This document shows, one piece after another, positions 41,420 through 49,947 of a DNA stretch of 64,000 bases. The stretch spans positions 124,001-188,000 of the forward strand of contig NZ_VSLD01000001.1 of the NCBI RefSeq assembly GCF_008107445.1, read 5' to 3'. A program made the translations under genes and the position numbers. Numbering within the stretch: position 1 is the stretch's first letter; each line of letters begins with the position of its first letter. Below the pieces are notes generated by a model. It did no database searches. It saw nothing but the letters and a program-made list of their open reading frames with translations, and was not told where the DNA came from. The DNA comes from Arthrobacter echini (GTDB taxonomy: Bacteria; Actinomycetota; Actinomycetes; Actinomycetales; Micrococcaceae).

Positions 41420-43347
41420 GCGTGCTGCTGTGGTCCCTCGTCGGCCTGCCGGCGCTGGCCGGGGCGGCGCTCTGCCTGGGCGGGCGCCGCCTGGCGACGT
41501 CGGCCGCTCCGGTGTCGGTGTCGGTGGTCTCGCTCGTCCTCGTGCTGTCCGTGGTGGCGGGAGTGCGCCGTCCGGCACTGGAGCTCCCCTTCATCGGCGG
41601 GGCCGGGTTCGGCCTGGCCGTCGACGCCCTTTCGGCGCTGGTCCTCCCCTCGGTGGCCCTCGTGGCCCTGCTGGTCCTGCTCTTCGCCTCGGCGTCGGGC
41701 GCAGCGGCGGAGGTCTCGCCGCCAGCGCGTTTCCACGGACTGATGCTCCTCTTCGTCGCCGCGGTGGTGGTGACGGTGACCGCGACCACACTCCCGGCCC
41801 TCCTGTTCGCCTGGGAGGTGATGGGTGCCATGTCCTACGCCCTCGTCGGTTTCCGGTGGCAGGACCAGCACCGGGTGTCGGCGGGGCTGACGGCTTTCCT
41901 GACCACCCGGGCCGCTGATCTCGGGCTCTACGTGGCGGCAGGAGCCGCGCTGGCCGCAGGCACGGGTGCCGCCTTCCGGGAACTGCCCGCCGCCCCCGAG
42001 GGCTGGAGGACCGTCATCACCGCCGGGATCCTCGTGGCGGCCCTGGGAAAGGCAGCCCAACTTCCGTTCAGCTTCTGGCTCTCGCGGGCCATGGCAGGCC
42101 CGAGTCCGGTCAGCGCCCTTCTGCATTCGGCGGCGATGGTGGCCATGGGCGGTTACCTGCTGCTGCGCGTGGCACCCCTGATCCAGGCAACCGCATGGGC
42201 CGGCCCGGTCACGTCGTGGGTGGGCGTCTCGACGGCGCTGGTCCTCGGGGTCGTCGCCGTGGCCCAGAAGGACCTCAAGCAGTTGCTGGCCGCGTCGACG
42301 GCGGCGCAGCTCGGTTTCGTGGTGCTCGGCGCGGGGCTCGGCGCGGTGGCCGGCGGGACGGCGCACCTGATCGCCCATGCGGCGACGAAGGCCCTCCTGT
42401 TCCTGGTCGCGGGCGCCTGGCTCTCCGCGCTCGGGACGAAGAAACTGCGGGGCCTGCGCGGGGCGGGGCGCCACTGGCCCCTGGTGGGCGGCGCCTTCAC
42501 CCTCGGTGCACTGGGTCTGGCCGGGGTGGCTCCGCTCGCGCTGTGGGCGACCAAGGACGGGGTACTCGCGGCCGCACTGGAAGCATCGCCGGCACTGTAC
42601 GGCGTCGGGCTCGTCGCGTCGGCGCTCTCGGCAGCCTACGCGGGCAAAGCCCTGGTCCTGGTGTGGCGTCGTCCCGGCCCGGGCACCTCCGGCACCTGGG
42701 ACACCGAGGAACAGGGCACCCGCCGGATCGGGCCCTGGCAGCAGCTCCCCCTGCTCGTCCTGGCCGCCGGTGCCGTGGGTCTCGGTGTCCTGGCACTCCC
42801 CCCGCTGGCCGACTCCGTCCGTGCCTTCCTCGGGGACGGGGGCTCCCCCGCGGCCTCCCGGGGAGAGTTGATCCTCTCCGCCGTGCTGGCGCTGAGCGTG
42901 CTCGTCGTCGTGGCGCGGCTCGGCGTGGTGGAGCCGAGGTGGGCCCTCCGGTGGTTCGGCCTCGAGCACGCGGTGCACGTGCTCGTCGTCCGTCCCGTCT
43001 TCGCGCTCTCGGTGGCTCTGGCCCGTTTCGACGACCACGTGGTGGATCGCGGCGTGCTGGCCGGCGCATTCCTCGCCGCACGAGCGGGACGCGGTGCCGC
43101 CCGCCTCGATGATTCCGGGCTCGATCGCGCCGTGACGGCGGCCTCGCGCGGTGGGCTCCGGACCGCCGCGGCAACAGCACGGATCGATGCCGACGGCGTC
43201 GACGCCGTGGTGCGGGCAACGGGCCGGGGCGCCCGCCGCTTCGGCGGTCTCGTCCGCCGGCCCCAGACCGGACAGGTCCACCACTACTATGCCCAGGCCA
43301 CCGCGTTCCTCGTGGCGGCGCTCGTCCTCCTGCTCCTCGTGAGGTGA
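41416..43347 (+). CDS. nuoL: NuoL-like antiporter subunit
   Basis: 643 residues. Channel residues are kept: E134 in ALLFAWEVMGAMSYALVGF, the lysine in ALGKAAQLPFSFWLSRAMAG followed by PSPVSALLHSAAMVAMGGYL, and the terminal-channel lysine in APLALWATKDGVL. After helix 14 a long region with DDHVVDRGV and TGQVHHYYAQATAF, then a last membrane helix, corresponds to the lateral helix of NuoL that clamps NuoM and NuoN. The arm is therefore built as in complex I rather than as a lone Mrp antiporter. ATGA overlap with nuoK. Confidence 0.92.
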   Translation: MSVLLWSLVGLPALAGAALCLGGRRLATSAAPVSVSVVSLVLVLSVVAGVRRPALELPFIGGAGFGLAVDALSALVLPSVALVALLVLLFASASGAAAEVSPPARFHGLMLLFVAAVVVTVTATTLPALLFAWEVMGAMSYALVGFRWQDQHRVSAGLTAFLTTRAADLGLYVAAGAALAAGTGAAFRELPAAPEGWRTVITAGILVAALGKAAQLPFSFWLSRAMAGPSPVSALLHSAAMVAMGGYLLLRVAPLIQATAWAGPVTSWVGVSTALVLGVVAVAQKDLKQLLAASTAAQLGFVVLGAGLGAVAGGTAHLIAHAATKALLFLVAGAWLSALGTKKLRGLRGAGRHWPLVGGAFTLGALGLAGVAPLALWATKDGVLAAALEASPALYGVGLVASALSAAYAGKALVLVWRRPGPGTSGTWDTEEQGTRRIGPWQQLPLLVLAAGAVGLGVLALPPLADSVRAFLGDGGSPAASRGELILSAVLALSVLVVVARLGVVEPRWALRWFGLEHAVHVLVVRPVFALSVALARFDDHVVDRGVLAGAFLAARAGRGAARLDDSGLDRAVTAASRGGLRTAAATARIDADGVDAVVRATGRGARRFGGLVRRPQTGQVHHYYAQATAFLVAALVLLLLVR

Positions 43348-44840
43348 CCGTGCTCAGTCTCGTCGTTTTCCTGCCCCTTGCCGCCGCCATCGTCCTGGCG
43401 GTCCTCCCGCAGCTCCCGGACGCTGCGGCACGGTGGGCGTGGGTGGCCGTCACCGCAGTGGAAGCGGTCCTCGTCGCTGCGCTGTGGGCGGCGTTCGAGG
43501 CTCCGGGCGACGGCGGTGTGGCGTTCGAGGAGCAGGTCGCCTGGATCCCGACGGTGGGCAGCAGCTATCACGTGGGTGTGGACGGATTGTCTCTGCCGTT
43601 GCTGGCCCTGACCGCCGTGGTGTTCCTCGGCTGCGCCGTCTACGCGGTCCGGGAGCAGGACAGACCGCGTCCGCAGGCTGCGCTGTTCCTGTTCCTGCAG
43701 ACCTCCTGTCTGGGAGTGTTCGCCGCACAGGACCTCATCCTGTTCTTCCTCTTCTTCGATCTGTCGATCGTGGGGATGTACTTCGTGATCGCGGGCTGGG
43801 GGCACGGCAACGCCGCGGCCTCAGCCCTGAAGTTCTTCCTGTACACCTTCCTGGGGTCCCTCGCCCTCCTCCTGGGTTTCATCGGGCTCTACCTCGCCTC
43901 GGAACCGCGGACCTTCGACATGGTCGAGCTCGCGGCAGCGGCACCCCTGGACGGAAGTCCCGTGGCAGGCGGCCTCGTCCTCGGGGCGATCCTGCTCGGG
44001 CTGGCCATCAAGACCCCCACCTTCCCCTTCCACACCTGGCTCCCGCCCGCCCATACGGATGCACCGGCGATCGGATCGGCGGTCCTCGCCGGGATCCTGC
44101 TGAAGCTCGGCACGTACGGCTTCGTCAGGATCGCGATGCCCATGCTCCCCGAGGCGTGGCGGGACTGGGCCTGGGTCATCATCGTCGTCGGGATCGTCTC
44201 CGTGCTGTACGGGGCCCTGGTGGCGCTGGCCCAGACCGATCTCAAGCGGATGATCGCCTACACCTCGGTCAACCACATGGGATACGTGGTCCTCGCCGTC
44301 GGAGCCGCCGGGGTGGCCGGAGGGACCGATGCGCAGGCGCGGGAGGTGGCGGTCACCGGGGCACTCACCCAGATGGTGAGCCACGGACTCATCACGGCGG
44401 CCCTGTTCCTGCTGGCCGGAGTGCTGCGGGCCAGGGCTGGAACCTACGACATGGGGTCCTTCGGCGGGATCGCCGCGGTGGCACCGAGATTCGCGGTCCT
44501 GTTCGCCGTCGTCGCGTTCGCTTCCCTGGGCCTGCCTGGTTTCAGCGGGTTCATCGCGGAGTTCCAGATCTTCGCCGGTGTGATCGGCACGGTTCCGTGG
44601 ACCGCACTCGCGCTACCCGGCATCCTGGTCACTGCCGCCCTGTTCCTCCTCGCCACCCAGCGTCTCCTGACCGGACCGGTCCGCGGCAAGGCAGCCGACG
44701 TCACGGATCTGCGGTCACCGGAGCTGCTGTCCATCGGCCCCCTCCTGCTCCTCTCGCTGCTCATCGGAATCTTCCCGCGCCCGCTGCTGGACCTCGTCGA
44801 GCCGGCTGCGGCTGCCGTCGTCGAGCTCGTGGGACGCTGA
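43344..44840 (+). CDS. nuoM: NuoM-like antiporter subunit
   Basis: 498 residues. Two channel lysines are present in LAIKTPTFPFHTWLPPAHTD and AGILLKLGTYGFVRIAMPML, and the exit Glu in GFSGFIAEFQIFAGV. The helix 5 glutamate (usual FFELTLIPMY) is Asp here: LFFDLSIVGMYFVIAGWG (D139), a conservative change in a normally invariant residue. The gene starts with GTG overlapping the nuoL stop (GTGA). Confidence 0.92.
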   Translation: MTVLSLVVFLPLAAAIVLAVLPQLPDAAARWAWVAVTAVEAVLVAALWAAFEAPGDGGVAFEEQVAWIPTVGSSYHVGVDGLSLPLLALTAVVFLGCAVYAVREQDRPRPQAALFLFLQTSCLGVFAAQDLILFFLFFDLSIVGMYFVIAGWGHGNAAASALKFFLYTFLGSLALLLGFIGLYLASEPRTFDMVELAAAAPLDGSPVAGGLVLGAILLGLAIKTPTFPFHTWLPPAHTDAPAIGSAVLAGILLKLGTYGFVRIAMPMLPEAWRDWAWVIIVVGIVSVLYGALVALAQTDLKRMIAYTSVNHMGYVVLAVGAAGVAGGTDAQAREVAVTGALTQMVSHGLITAALFLLAGVLRARAGTYDMGSFGGIAAVAPRFAVLFAVVAFASLGLPGFSGFIAEFQIFAGVIGTVPWTALALPGILVTAALFLLATQRLLTGPVRGKAADVTDLRSPELLSIGPLLLLSLLIGIFPRPLLDLVEPAAAAVVELVGR

Positions 44841-44843
44841 CCC

Positions 44844-46280
44844 ATGGATGCCGGCATGAGCATGGACGCGGACTTCGCGGCCCTCCTCCCGGAGATGATC
44901 GTCCTCGCAGGGGCGATCACGGCCCTGCTCGCCGGCTCCTTCCTGCCCCGGACCCGGCAGGGGCTCACCCGCCTGATCGCGATCACCGCGCTGGCCGGGG
45001 GTGCCGTCAGCGCCGCGGCCGGGCTGTCCGGGACGGTGCGGACGGTGTTCGAGGGCAGCTTCGCGATCGACACCCCCACCACCGTCGCACGCCTGGTCAT
45101 CTGCTCGGCGACGCTCCTGGTCGTCTGTCTGGGAGCTGACGAACTCGGCGGTACCCCGAGGGAGAGCGAGACATACGCGCTGATGCTCCTCTCCGCCCTG
45201 GGCGCCATGGTGATGGCCGGGACCAACGACCTGCTGATTCTCGCGGTGGCCTATCTGCTCGCCAGCATTCCCCTCTACGCCCTGATCGGCATGGGCCGCT
45301 CACCCGGGGCCGCCGAAGCAGCCCTGAAGACCTATCTGCTGGGTGCCTTCCTCGGGATCGCCCTGCTCCTGGGCGCCACCATCCTCTACTCCCTCGCCGG
45401 GGCGAGCGCCTACGACCAGTTGCGTGCCGGGCTGGTCGACGCACCGGCGGGCGCCGTCGCCGCAGGTCTCGTCGGCGTGCTGGCCGGGATCGCCTTCAAG
45501 GCCGGGGCGGTGCCGGGCCACTTCTGGGTCCCCGACGCCGCCCAGGGCGCGGGTGTCGCCGTGGCTGCGTTCCTGACCACCGTGCCGAAGATCGGGGCAC
45601 TCGTCGCGGCCTACAGGCTCCTCACCACGATCCCGGTCACGGTCGATGCGGCCCTGCTGATCGCCGTCCTGGCCGCTGCCAGTATGACCATCGGCAACTT
45701 CGCAGCCTTCTCCCAGACGGACGTCCGCCGCCTGCTGGGCTGGTCCACGGTCAGCCAGGCGGGCTATCTGCTGCTCCCCGTGGCCGTCGTCGGGACCAGT
45801 GCGCTGGCGCTGCCGTCCCTGCTCTTCTACCTGGGCGCCTATGCCGTGTCGAATCTCGGTGCCTTCGCCGTGGTCGCGGCCACCGGGGAGCACGAGCTCG
45901 GCCGGTACAGGGGTCTGGGGAGGAGGAGACCGTGGCTGGCCGGAGTGCTGGTGGTCTGCCTCCTCAGCCTCGTGGGCACGCCGCCCACCGTCGTCTTCGT
46001 CGGGAAACTCACCACCTTCACCGCGGGCTGGGACGGCGGTGTCGCCTGGCTGGTCGTGGTCGCGGCCCTCAATACGGCAGCGAGCCTGTTCTACTACCTG
46101 CGCTGGCTCGCCCCCGTCTTCCGGCCGGCGGAGCGCGGACCGGATGCGGTTGCGCCCGGTCCGACCCTTCGGCGGTGGCCCGCCACCGTGGCCGTGATCG
46201 CAGGCATCGTGGTCCTGATGGGCGGTGTGGGGGCCGGCGCTGCCTGGCCGGCACTCGAGGGGGCCCTGGCCGGCGTCTAG
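44844..46280 (+). CDS. nuoN: NuoN-like antiporter subunit lacking the helix 5 glutamate
   Basis: 478 residues; last gene of the operon, 3 bases after nuoM. Lysines are kept in AGIAFKAGAVPGHFWVPDAA, FLTTVPKIGALVAAYRL and PPTVVFVGKLTTFTAG. The key helix 5 glutamate (usual LFLGLELLSLPLY) aligns with Tyr137 in LILAVAYLLASIPLYALIG, so one input residue of this channel is missing. The protein begins with a Met/Asp-rich MDAGMSMDAD. A short GC-rich hairpin may end the transcript before the convergent regulator gene at 46321. Confidence 0.88.
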   Translation: MDAGMSMDADFAALLPEMIVLAGAITALLAGSFLPRTRQGLTRLIAITALAGGAVSAAAGLSGTVRTVFEGSFAIDTPTTVARLVICSATLLVVCLGADELGGTPRESETYALMLLSALGAMVMAGTNDLLILAVAYLLASIPLYALIGMGRSPGAAEAALKTYLLGAFLGIALLLGATILYSLAGASAYDQLRAGLVDAPAGAVAAGLVGVLAGIAFKAGAVPGHFWVPDAAQGAGVAVAAFLTTVPKIGALVAAYRLLTTIPVTVDAALLIAVLAAASMTIGNFAAFSQTDVRRLLGWSTVSQAGYLLLPVAVVGTSALALPSLLFYLGAYAVSNLGAFAVVAATGEHELGRYRGLGRRRPWLAGVLVVCLLSLVGTPPTVVFVGKLTTFTAGWDGGVAWLVVVAALNTAASLFYYLRWLAPVFRPAERGPDAVAPGPTLRRWPATVAVIAGIVVLMGGVGAGAAWPALEGALAGV

Positions 46281-46320
46281 CCGCGCGGGAGCCGCCCCCC
46301 GCCCACGGGGGTCCGACAGC

Positions 46321-46995
46321 TCAGAGGAGCCGTCGCTCCGAGGCCCAGCGGGTCAGCTCGTGGCGCGAGGAGAGCTGGAGCTTGCGGAGCACGGCCGACA
46401 CATGGGTCTCGACCGTCTTGATCGAGATGAAGAGTTCCTTCGCCGTCTCCCTGTAGGTGTAGCCGCGGGCGATCAGGCGCATGACCTCGAGTTCGCGTGC
46501 GGAGAGGCGGTCGAGTTCGTCGTCGACGGCGACCGCCGCGGTGCCGAACGCATCGAGGACGAACCCGGCGAGTCGGGGTGAGAAGACGGCATCGCCCGAG
46601 GCGACGCGGTGGACGGCCGCCGTGATGTCGGGCCCGGAGATGGTCTTCGTGACGTAGCCGCGAGCGCCGGCCCGGATCACGGCGACGACGTCCTCCGCGG
46701 CATCCGAGACACTCAGGGCCAGGAAGCGGGACCTCGCGCCGAACGCGACGCAGCGGAGAATGACTTCCGCCCCGCCTCCTCCGCGTCCGCCCGGCAGATG
46801 GACGTCGAGGAGCACGACGTCGGGCCCGGTGGCCCGGATGACCGACTCGGCCTCCTCCACCGTCGACGCCTCTCCGAGCACGTCGATCGTCGCACCCAGG
46901 GTGGCGCGCAGGCCGGAACGGAAGATGCCGTGGTCGTCGACGATCACCACGGAGGCGCGAGCGTCGCCTGCCGGGTCCGTCGGTTCGTGGGTCAT
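46321..46995 (-). CDS. LuxR-family (NarL type) response regulator
   Basis: 224 residues. The receiver domain has the acidic pair D20-D21 in VVIVDDHGIF, phospho-acceptor D64 in DVVLLDVHLPG and the lysine in GARGYVTKTI. The C-terminal HTH is LSARELEVMRLIARGYTYRE, TAKELFISIKTVETHVSAVL. It would be phosphorylated by the PspC-fused kinase whose stop it overlaps (ATGA). Likely targets are the two dyad/repeat elements at 48431-48519. The pair resembles LiaRS-type envelope-stress systems. Confidence 0.92.
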   Translation of the reverse strand: MTHEPTDPAGDARASVVIVDDHGIFRSGLRATLGATIDVLGEASTVEEAESVIRATGPDVVLLDVHLPGGRGGGGAEVILRCVAFGARSRFLALSVSDAAEDVVAVIRAGARGYVTKTISGPDITAAVHRVASGDAVFSPRLAGFVLDAFGTAAVAVDDELDRLSARELEVMRLIARGYTYRETAKELFISIKTVETHVSAVLRKLQLSSRHELTRWASERRLL

Positions 46996-48443
46996 CCGGC
47001 GTCCTTCCCGCTCCCCGCCGACCGGGAAGCTCCGCTCTGGCCGGCGCCTGTCCGCGGGAGCCGGAGGTGTACCTCGGTGCCGCCGGGACCGGTCCTCAGC
47101 TCCGACGAGCCACCGTAGCGCAGCATCCTGCTGTGGATGGATTCGCGGATCCCCGCGCGGTCGGCCGGCACCTGGTCGGGGTCGAAGCCGCGACCACGGT
47201 CCCTGACGAACACGTCGATACTGTCCGGACCGGCCTCCAGGTACACCGAGACGGCCACGTCCGCGTGCTTCGCGGCGTTCAGCACGGCTTCCCTCGCCGC
47301 CTGGGAAAGGGCGTCCTCGGCGGGTCCGAGGGCGGCATCGCCCACGGCGACCACCGAGATGGGGTGCCCGTAGAGATCCTCGATCTCGCCGGCCGTCGCG
47401 CGGAGGCGCTCGGACAGGCTGCCCGGGTCCCGGGAAGGATCGGCGAACAGCCACCGACGGAGTTCCCGCTCCTGGGCCCGGGCCAGGCGCAGCACGTCGG
47501 TCTCGGAATCCGCCCTGTTCTGGATCAGGGCGAGCGTCTGCAGCACCGAGTCGTGCAGGTGGGCGGCTATCTCGGCGCGCTCCGCCTCCCGTACGCGCGA
47601 CGCTCGTTCAGTCTCCAGGTCGCGCCAGAACTTCAGGCCCCAGGGGGCAAGGACCAGCCCGACGCCGGCGAGGACGGCGACGACCGCGATCAGGGTGGTC
47701 ATCGTCAGGGACAGCGACGTGCTGCTGGACAGCGCCACGAGGACACCGGCGACGACGAGGACGATGCCCGCCGCGAGGCGCACGCCCCAGCCGGGCCTCC
47801 CTGCGCGGGCCTGGCTGACCAGCCGGGCCCGCCGGGCGTCGTCGAGCTGGGACCAGGCGAGCGCCGCGCCCGTGACGACCACGGAGACCGGGACGAGGAA
47901 CGCCCAGTCGACCTGGACACCGAGCACCTGCGCCAGGAGCACCGCGGCCATGATGAGCAGTCCCGCGCCGAACAGGACCTCCCGCCGACCCGCGCGGCGC
48001 GCCCGTTCACCCCAGGATTCCGGCTCCCCCGACGGAGGCGGTCCCGGGGCAGGCGGTCCCGGGGCTGTCGCGCCGGTGTCCCGTCCCGGAGCGGTCGCCG
48101 GGGCGGTCGCGGCGGTGCCGGTGTCCCGTCCCGGAGCGGTCGCCGTCGCGCCGGTGTCACGTCCCGCGGCCTGCCGTCCCGGCGGAGGAGCGACTGCGGC
48201 GGTGCCGGCGTCGCGCATGAACGAGGCGGGCCCGCTGCGGCGGTCGAGGTCCGCCCGGTCGGCGGTCGTGGGGACGAAGATCCACAACCATCCGTAGAGG
48301 ACCACGCCTGCTCCGGACGCGAGGGTGAGCAGGATCATGCCGAGGCGGATCCAGCCGGCGCCGATCCCCAGGTGGACGGCGAGTCCGGCGCACACTCCGG
48401 CGATCATGCCGTCGCGCCCGCGCACCAGGGGTGGTCTCATCAC
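46992..48443 (-). CDS. PspC-domain sensor histidine kinase
   Basis: 483 residues. An N-terminal PspC domain (RGRDGMIAGVCAGLAVHLGI, then a membrane helix) is followed by a Pro/Ala/Gly linker with GRDTG repeats (about 85-145), four further membrane helices and a HisKA_3/HATPase module. The module has the phospho-accepting His at 297 in AAHLHDSVLQTLAL, the N-box REAVLNAAKHA and the G-box VRDRGRGFDPDQ. Starts possible are GTG 48443 or ATG 48440; both lie inside a perfect dyad. It would sense membrane stress through PspC and signal to the adjacent regulator. Confidence 0.92.
   Translation of the reverse strand: MMRPPLVRGRDGMIAGVCAGLAVHLGIGAGWIRLGMILLTLASGAGVVLYGWLWIFVPTTADRADLDRRSGPASFMRDAGTAAVAPPPGRQAAGRDTGATATAPGRDTGTAATAPATAPGRDTGATAPGPPAPGPPPSGEPESWGERARRAGRREVLFGAGLLIMAAVLLAQVLGVQVDWAFLVPVSVVVTGAALAWSQLDDARRARLVSQARAGRPGWGVRLAAGIVLVVAGVLVALSSSTSLSLTMTTLIAVVAVLAGVGLVLAPWGLKFWRDLETERASRVREAERAEIAAHLHDSVLQTLALIQNRADSETDVLRLARAQERELRRWLFADPSRDPGSLSERLRATAGEIEDLYGHPISVVAVGDAALGPAEDALSQAAREAVLNAAKHADVAVSVYLEAGPDSIDVFVRDRGRGFDPDQVPADRAGIRESIHSRMLRYGGSSELRTGPGGTEVHLRLPRTGAGQSGASRSAGSGKDAG
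48073..48144 (-). repeat. 27-bp direct repeat in the kinase linker
   Basis: Two identical 27-bp copies at 48073-48099 and 48118-48144, 45 bp apart, with a shorter imperfect third copy beginning at 48151. They encode the in-frame PGRDTGATA-type repeats between the PspC domain and the membrane region. They are likely to vary in number between strains. Confidence 0.8.
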
Positions 48444-48456
48444 TCCATGAGACCAC
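48431..48456. promoter_or_regulatory. Perfect 10-bp dyad over the kinase start codon
   Basis: GTGGTCTCAT (48431-48440) is the exact complement of ATGAGACCAC (48447-48456), with 6 bases between. On the kinase mRNA the loop would read GGAGUG, so a ribosome-binding-like GGAG and the GTG start sit in the loop and the ATG start in the stem. It could be a regulator operator or a translation-controlling hairpin. Confidence 0.65.
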
Positions 48457-48490
48457 GCGGGCGGGTAGGCGGCACCGCACCCGGAGCAGA

Positions 48491-48519
48491 ATCAGGGGCA
48501 GCTCAGGGTCCCCTCAGGG
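48491..48519. promoter_or_regulatory. Three TCAGGG repeats at 11-bp spacing
   Basis: TCAGGG occurs at 48492-48497, 48503-48508 and 48514-48519, each exactly 11 bp apart, on one face of the helix in the 121-bp gap between the divergent kinase and PspC operons. This is the arrangement expected for a response regulator binding cooperatively near a promoter. Confidence 0.6.
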
Positions 48520-48564
48520 CAGTCCCCGATAGCACCCCCACCCTCCCGGCGGAAGGATGTAGGC

Positions 48565-49947
48565 ATGAACCCATCACCGGGCGGGCCCGCCGAGCATCGA
48601 GAACCGGACCACGCCGATCAGGAACACCTTCCCGCCTCGTCCGCCTTCTTCCGCTGGATCCGGGGCCTGCACATCATTCGGACGCAGGATCGGTGGGTGG
48701 CCGGTGTCGCCGGTGGCGTAGCCCGCCGCACCGGCCTCGATCTGGCCCTGGTCCGGGGTCTGATCGTGGTCCTCGTGATCTTCGGCGGCGTCGGCGTGCT
48801 CCTGTACGGCATCGCGTGGGCACTGCTGCCCGAACCGGACGGGCGGATCCACGTGGAGCAGGCGGGGCGTGGTTCCTGGACCACCGGCCTGACGGGAGCC
48901 ACCGTCCTGGTGGGCCTGGGACTGCTGCGGCCCGATGCGCCCATCCTCGGGGACGGCGGGAGCGGGCTGCTGTGGGCACTGTTCTGGGTCGGCGCCGTCG
49001 TGCTCTTCGTGTACTGGATCATCAATCGCTCGGGCAGGTCCGGGCCCCGGCCGGGAGGACCTGACGTGGAGGACGCGGCACCGGGATACCAGCCGACGGC
49101 GCCGCGGGAGGATGTTCCCCCGACCTATCCGCTGCCCTACCAGCCCGGGCAGGGCGCGTGGGCCGGATCGTCGTTCGCCTCCTCCGGTGACACCCCGATC
49201 GAACCACAGCGACAGCGGCTGGCTCCGTTGCCGCGGCGGCGGCCCGTCCGTCCACCCGGCTCCGTCACCGCGCTGCTCGTCGGTGGAGCGATCACCGTCT
49301 CCGCCCTCGTACTCGCCCTGGACTACACCGGTGTGCTCAGGTTCGCCGATGCTCCGGTCGTGGCGCTCGCCACCGCCGCGATCATCCTGGCGCTCGCTGT
49401 GATCGCCCTCGGGGTGCGGGGCCGGACCTCCGGCCTCGTCGGTGCCACCGCAGCCGTGGCGACGATCGGCGCACTCGTCGCCTCCCTCGTGGTGGTCAGT
49501 GGGACACTCGCCCTGGCCCAGCAGACCATCGCCCGGCCGGGGTCGTCCGAGGCGGCAGCGCAGGGGTACAGCAATCTTGCGGCAGCGAGCACCATCGATC
49601 TCACCGGCCTCCCCACTCCCGAACGGGACCTCGTCGTGCCGGTGAACTCCCTCGCCAGCGAGGTCACGGTACGGGTGCCCGAGGACGTGGCGGTGGAGAT
49701 CCGGGGAGAGATGCCGCTGAGCAGTGTGAGCGTCCGCGGCCCCGACACCACCGCACGCCTCGTCGACGGCGACGTCGGAGCCCTCGATCTGGGCCGGGAC
49801 GAGGTGACACCCGATACCTCCGGACCCGCGATCGTCCTCGACCTGGGCGGCGCGCTGAGCGACGTGACGATCGTCAGGGTGCCGGACGCCGTGGATCCCG
49901 GTGGCCCTGCGCTTGTCGACCCGACCCCTACAGGAGAAACCCCATGA
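48565..49947 (+). CDS. PspC-domain membrane protein with LiaF/toastrack-like C-terminus
   Basis: 460 residues. The PspC domain is at about 30-95 (RWVAGVAGGVARRTGLDLAL, then VVLVIFGGVGVLLYGIAWAL). Two more membrane helices follow near 115-155, then a Pro-rich cytosolic linker and three helices near 235-325. The C-terminal beta-rich segment (ERDLVVPVNSLASEVTVRVP, VAVEIRGEMPLSSVSVRGP) resembles the toastrack domain linked with PspC proteins and Lia-type kinases. GGAAGGA precedes the ATG. It heads an operon divergent from the kinase and is probably its target or signalling partner. Confidence 0.88.
   Translation: MNPSPGGPAEHREPDHADQEHLPASSAFFRWIRGLHIIRTQDRWVAGVAGGVARRTGLDLALVRGLIVVLVIFGGVGVLLYGIAWALLPEPDGRIHVEQAGRGSWTTGLTGATVLVGLGLLRPDAPILGDGGSGLLWALFWVGAVVLFVYWIINRSGRSGPRPGGPDVEDAAPGYQPTAPREDVPPTYPLPYQPGQGAWAGSSFASSGDTPIEPQRQRLAPLPRRRPVRPPGSVTALLVGGAITVSALVLALDYTGVLRFADAPVVALATAAIILALAVIALGVRGRTSGLVGATAAVATIGALVASLVVVSGTLALAQQTIARPGSSEAAAQGYSNLAAASTIDLTGLPTPERDLVVPVNSLASEVTVRVPEDVAVEIRGEMPLSSVSVRGPDTTARLVDGDVGALDLGRDEVTPDTSGPAIVLDLGGALSDVTIVRVPDAVDPGGPALVDPTPTGETP

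Noticed and set aside
40987-43284. A 765-residue open frame antisense to nuoL, rich in His, Gly and Glu
   Set aside because: It looks like a metal-binding protein but is the complement of the GC-rich membrane gene nuoL, which has clear family motifs and coupled neighbours.
48040-48200. Tandem repeats in the kinase linker considered as a CRISPR-like or mobile repeat
   Set aside because: The copies are in frame, lie inside the coding sequence and encode GRDTG repeats; there are no spacers of equal length.
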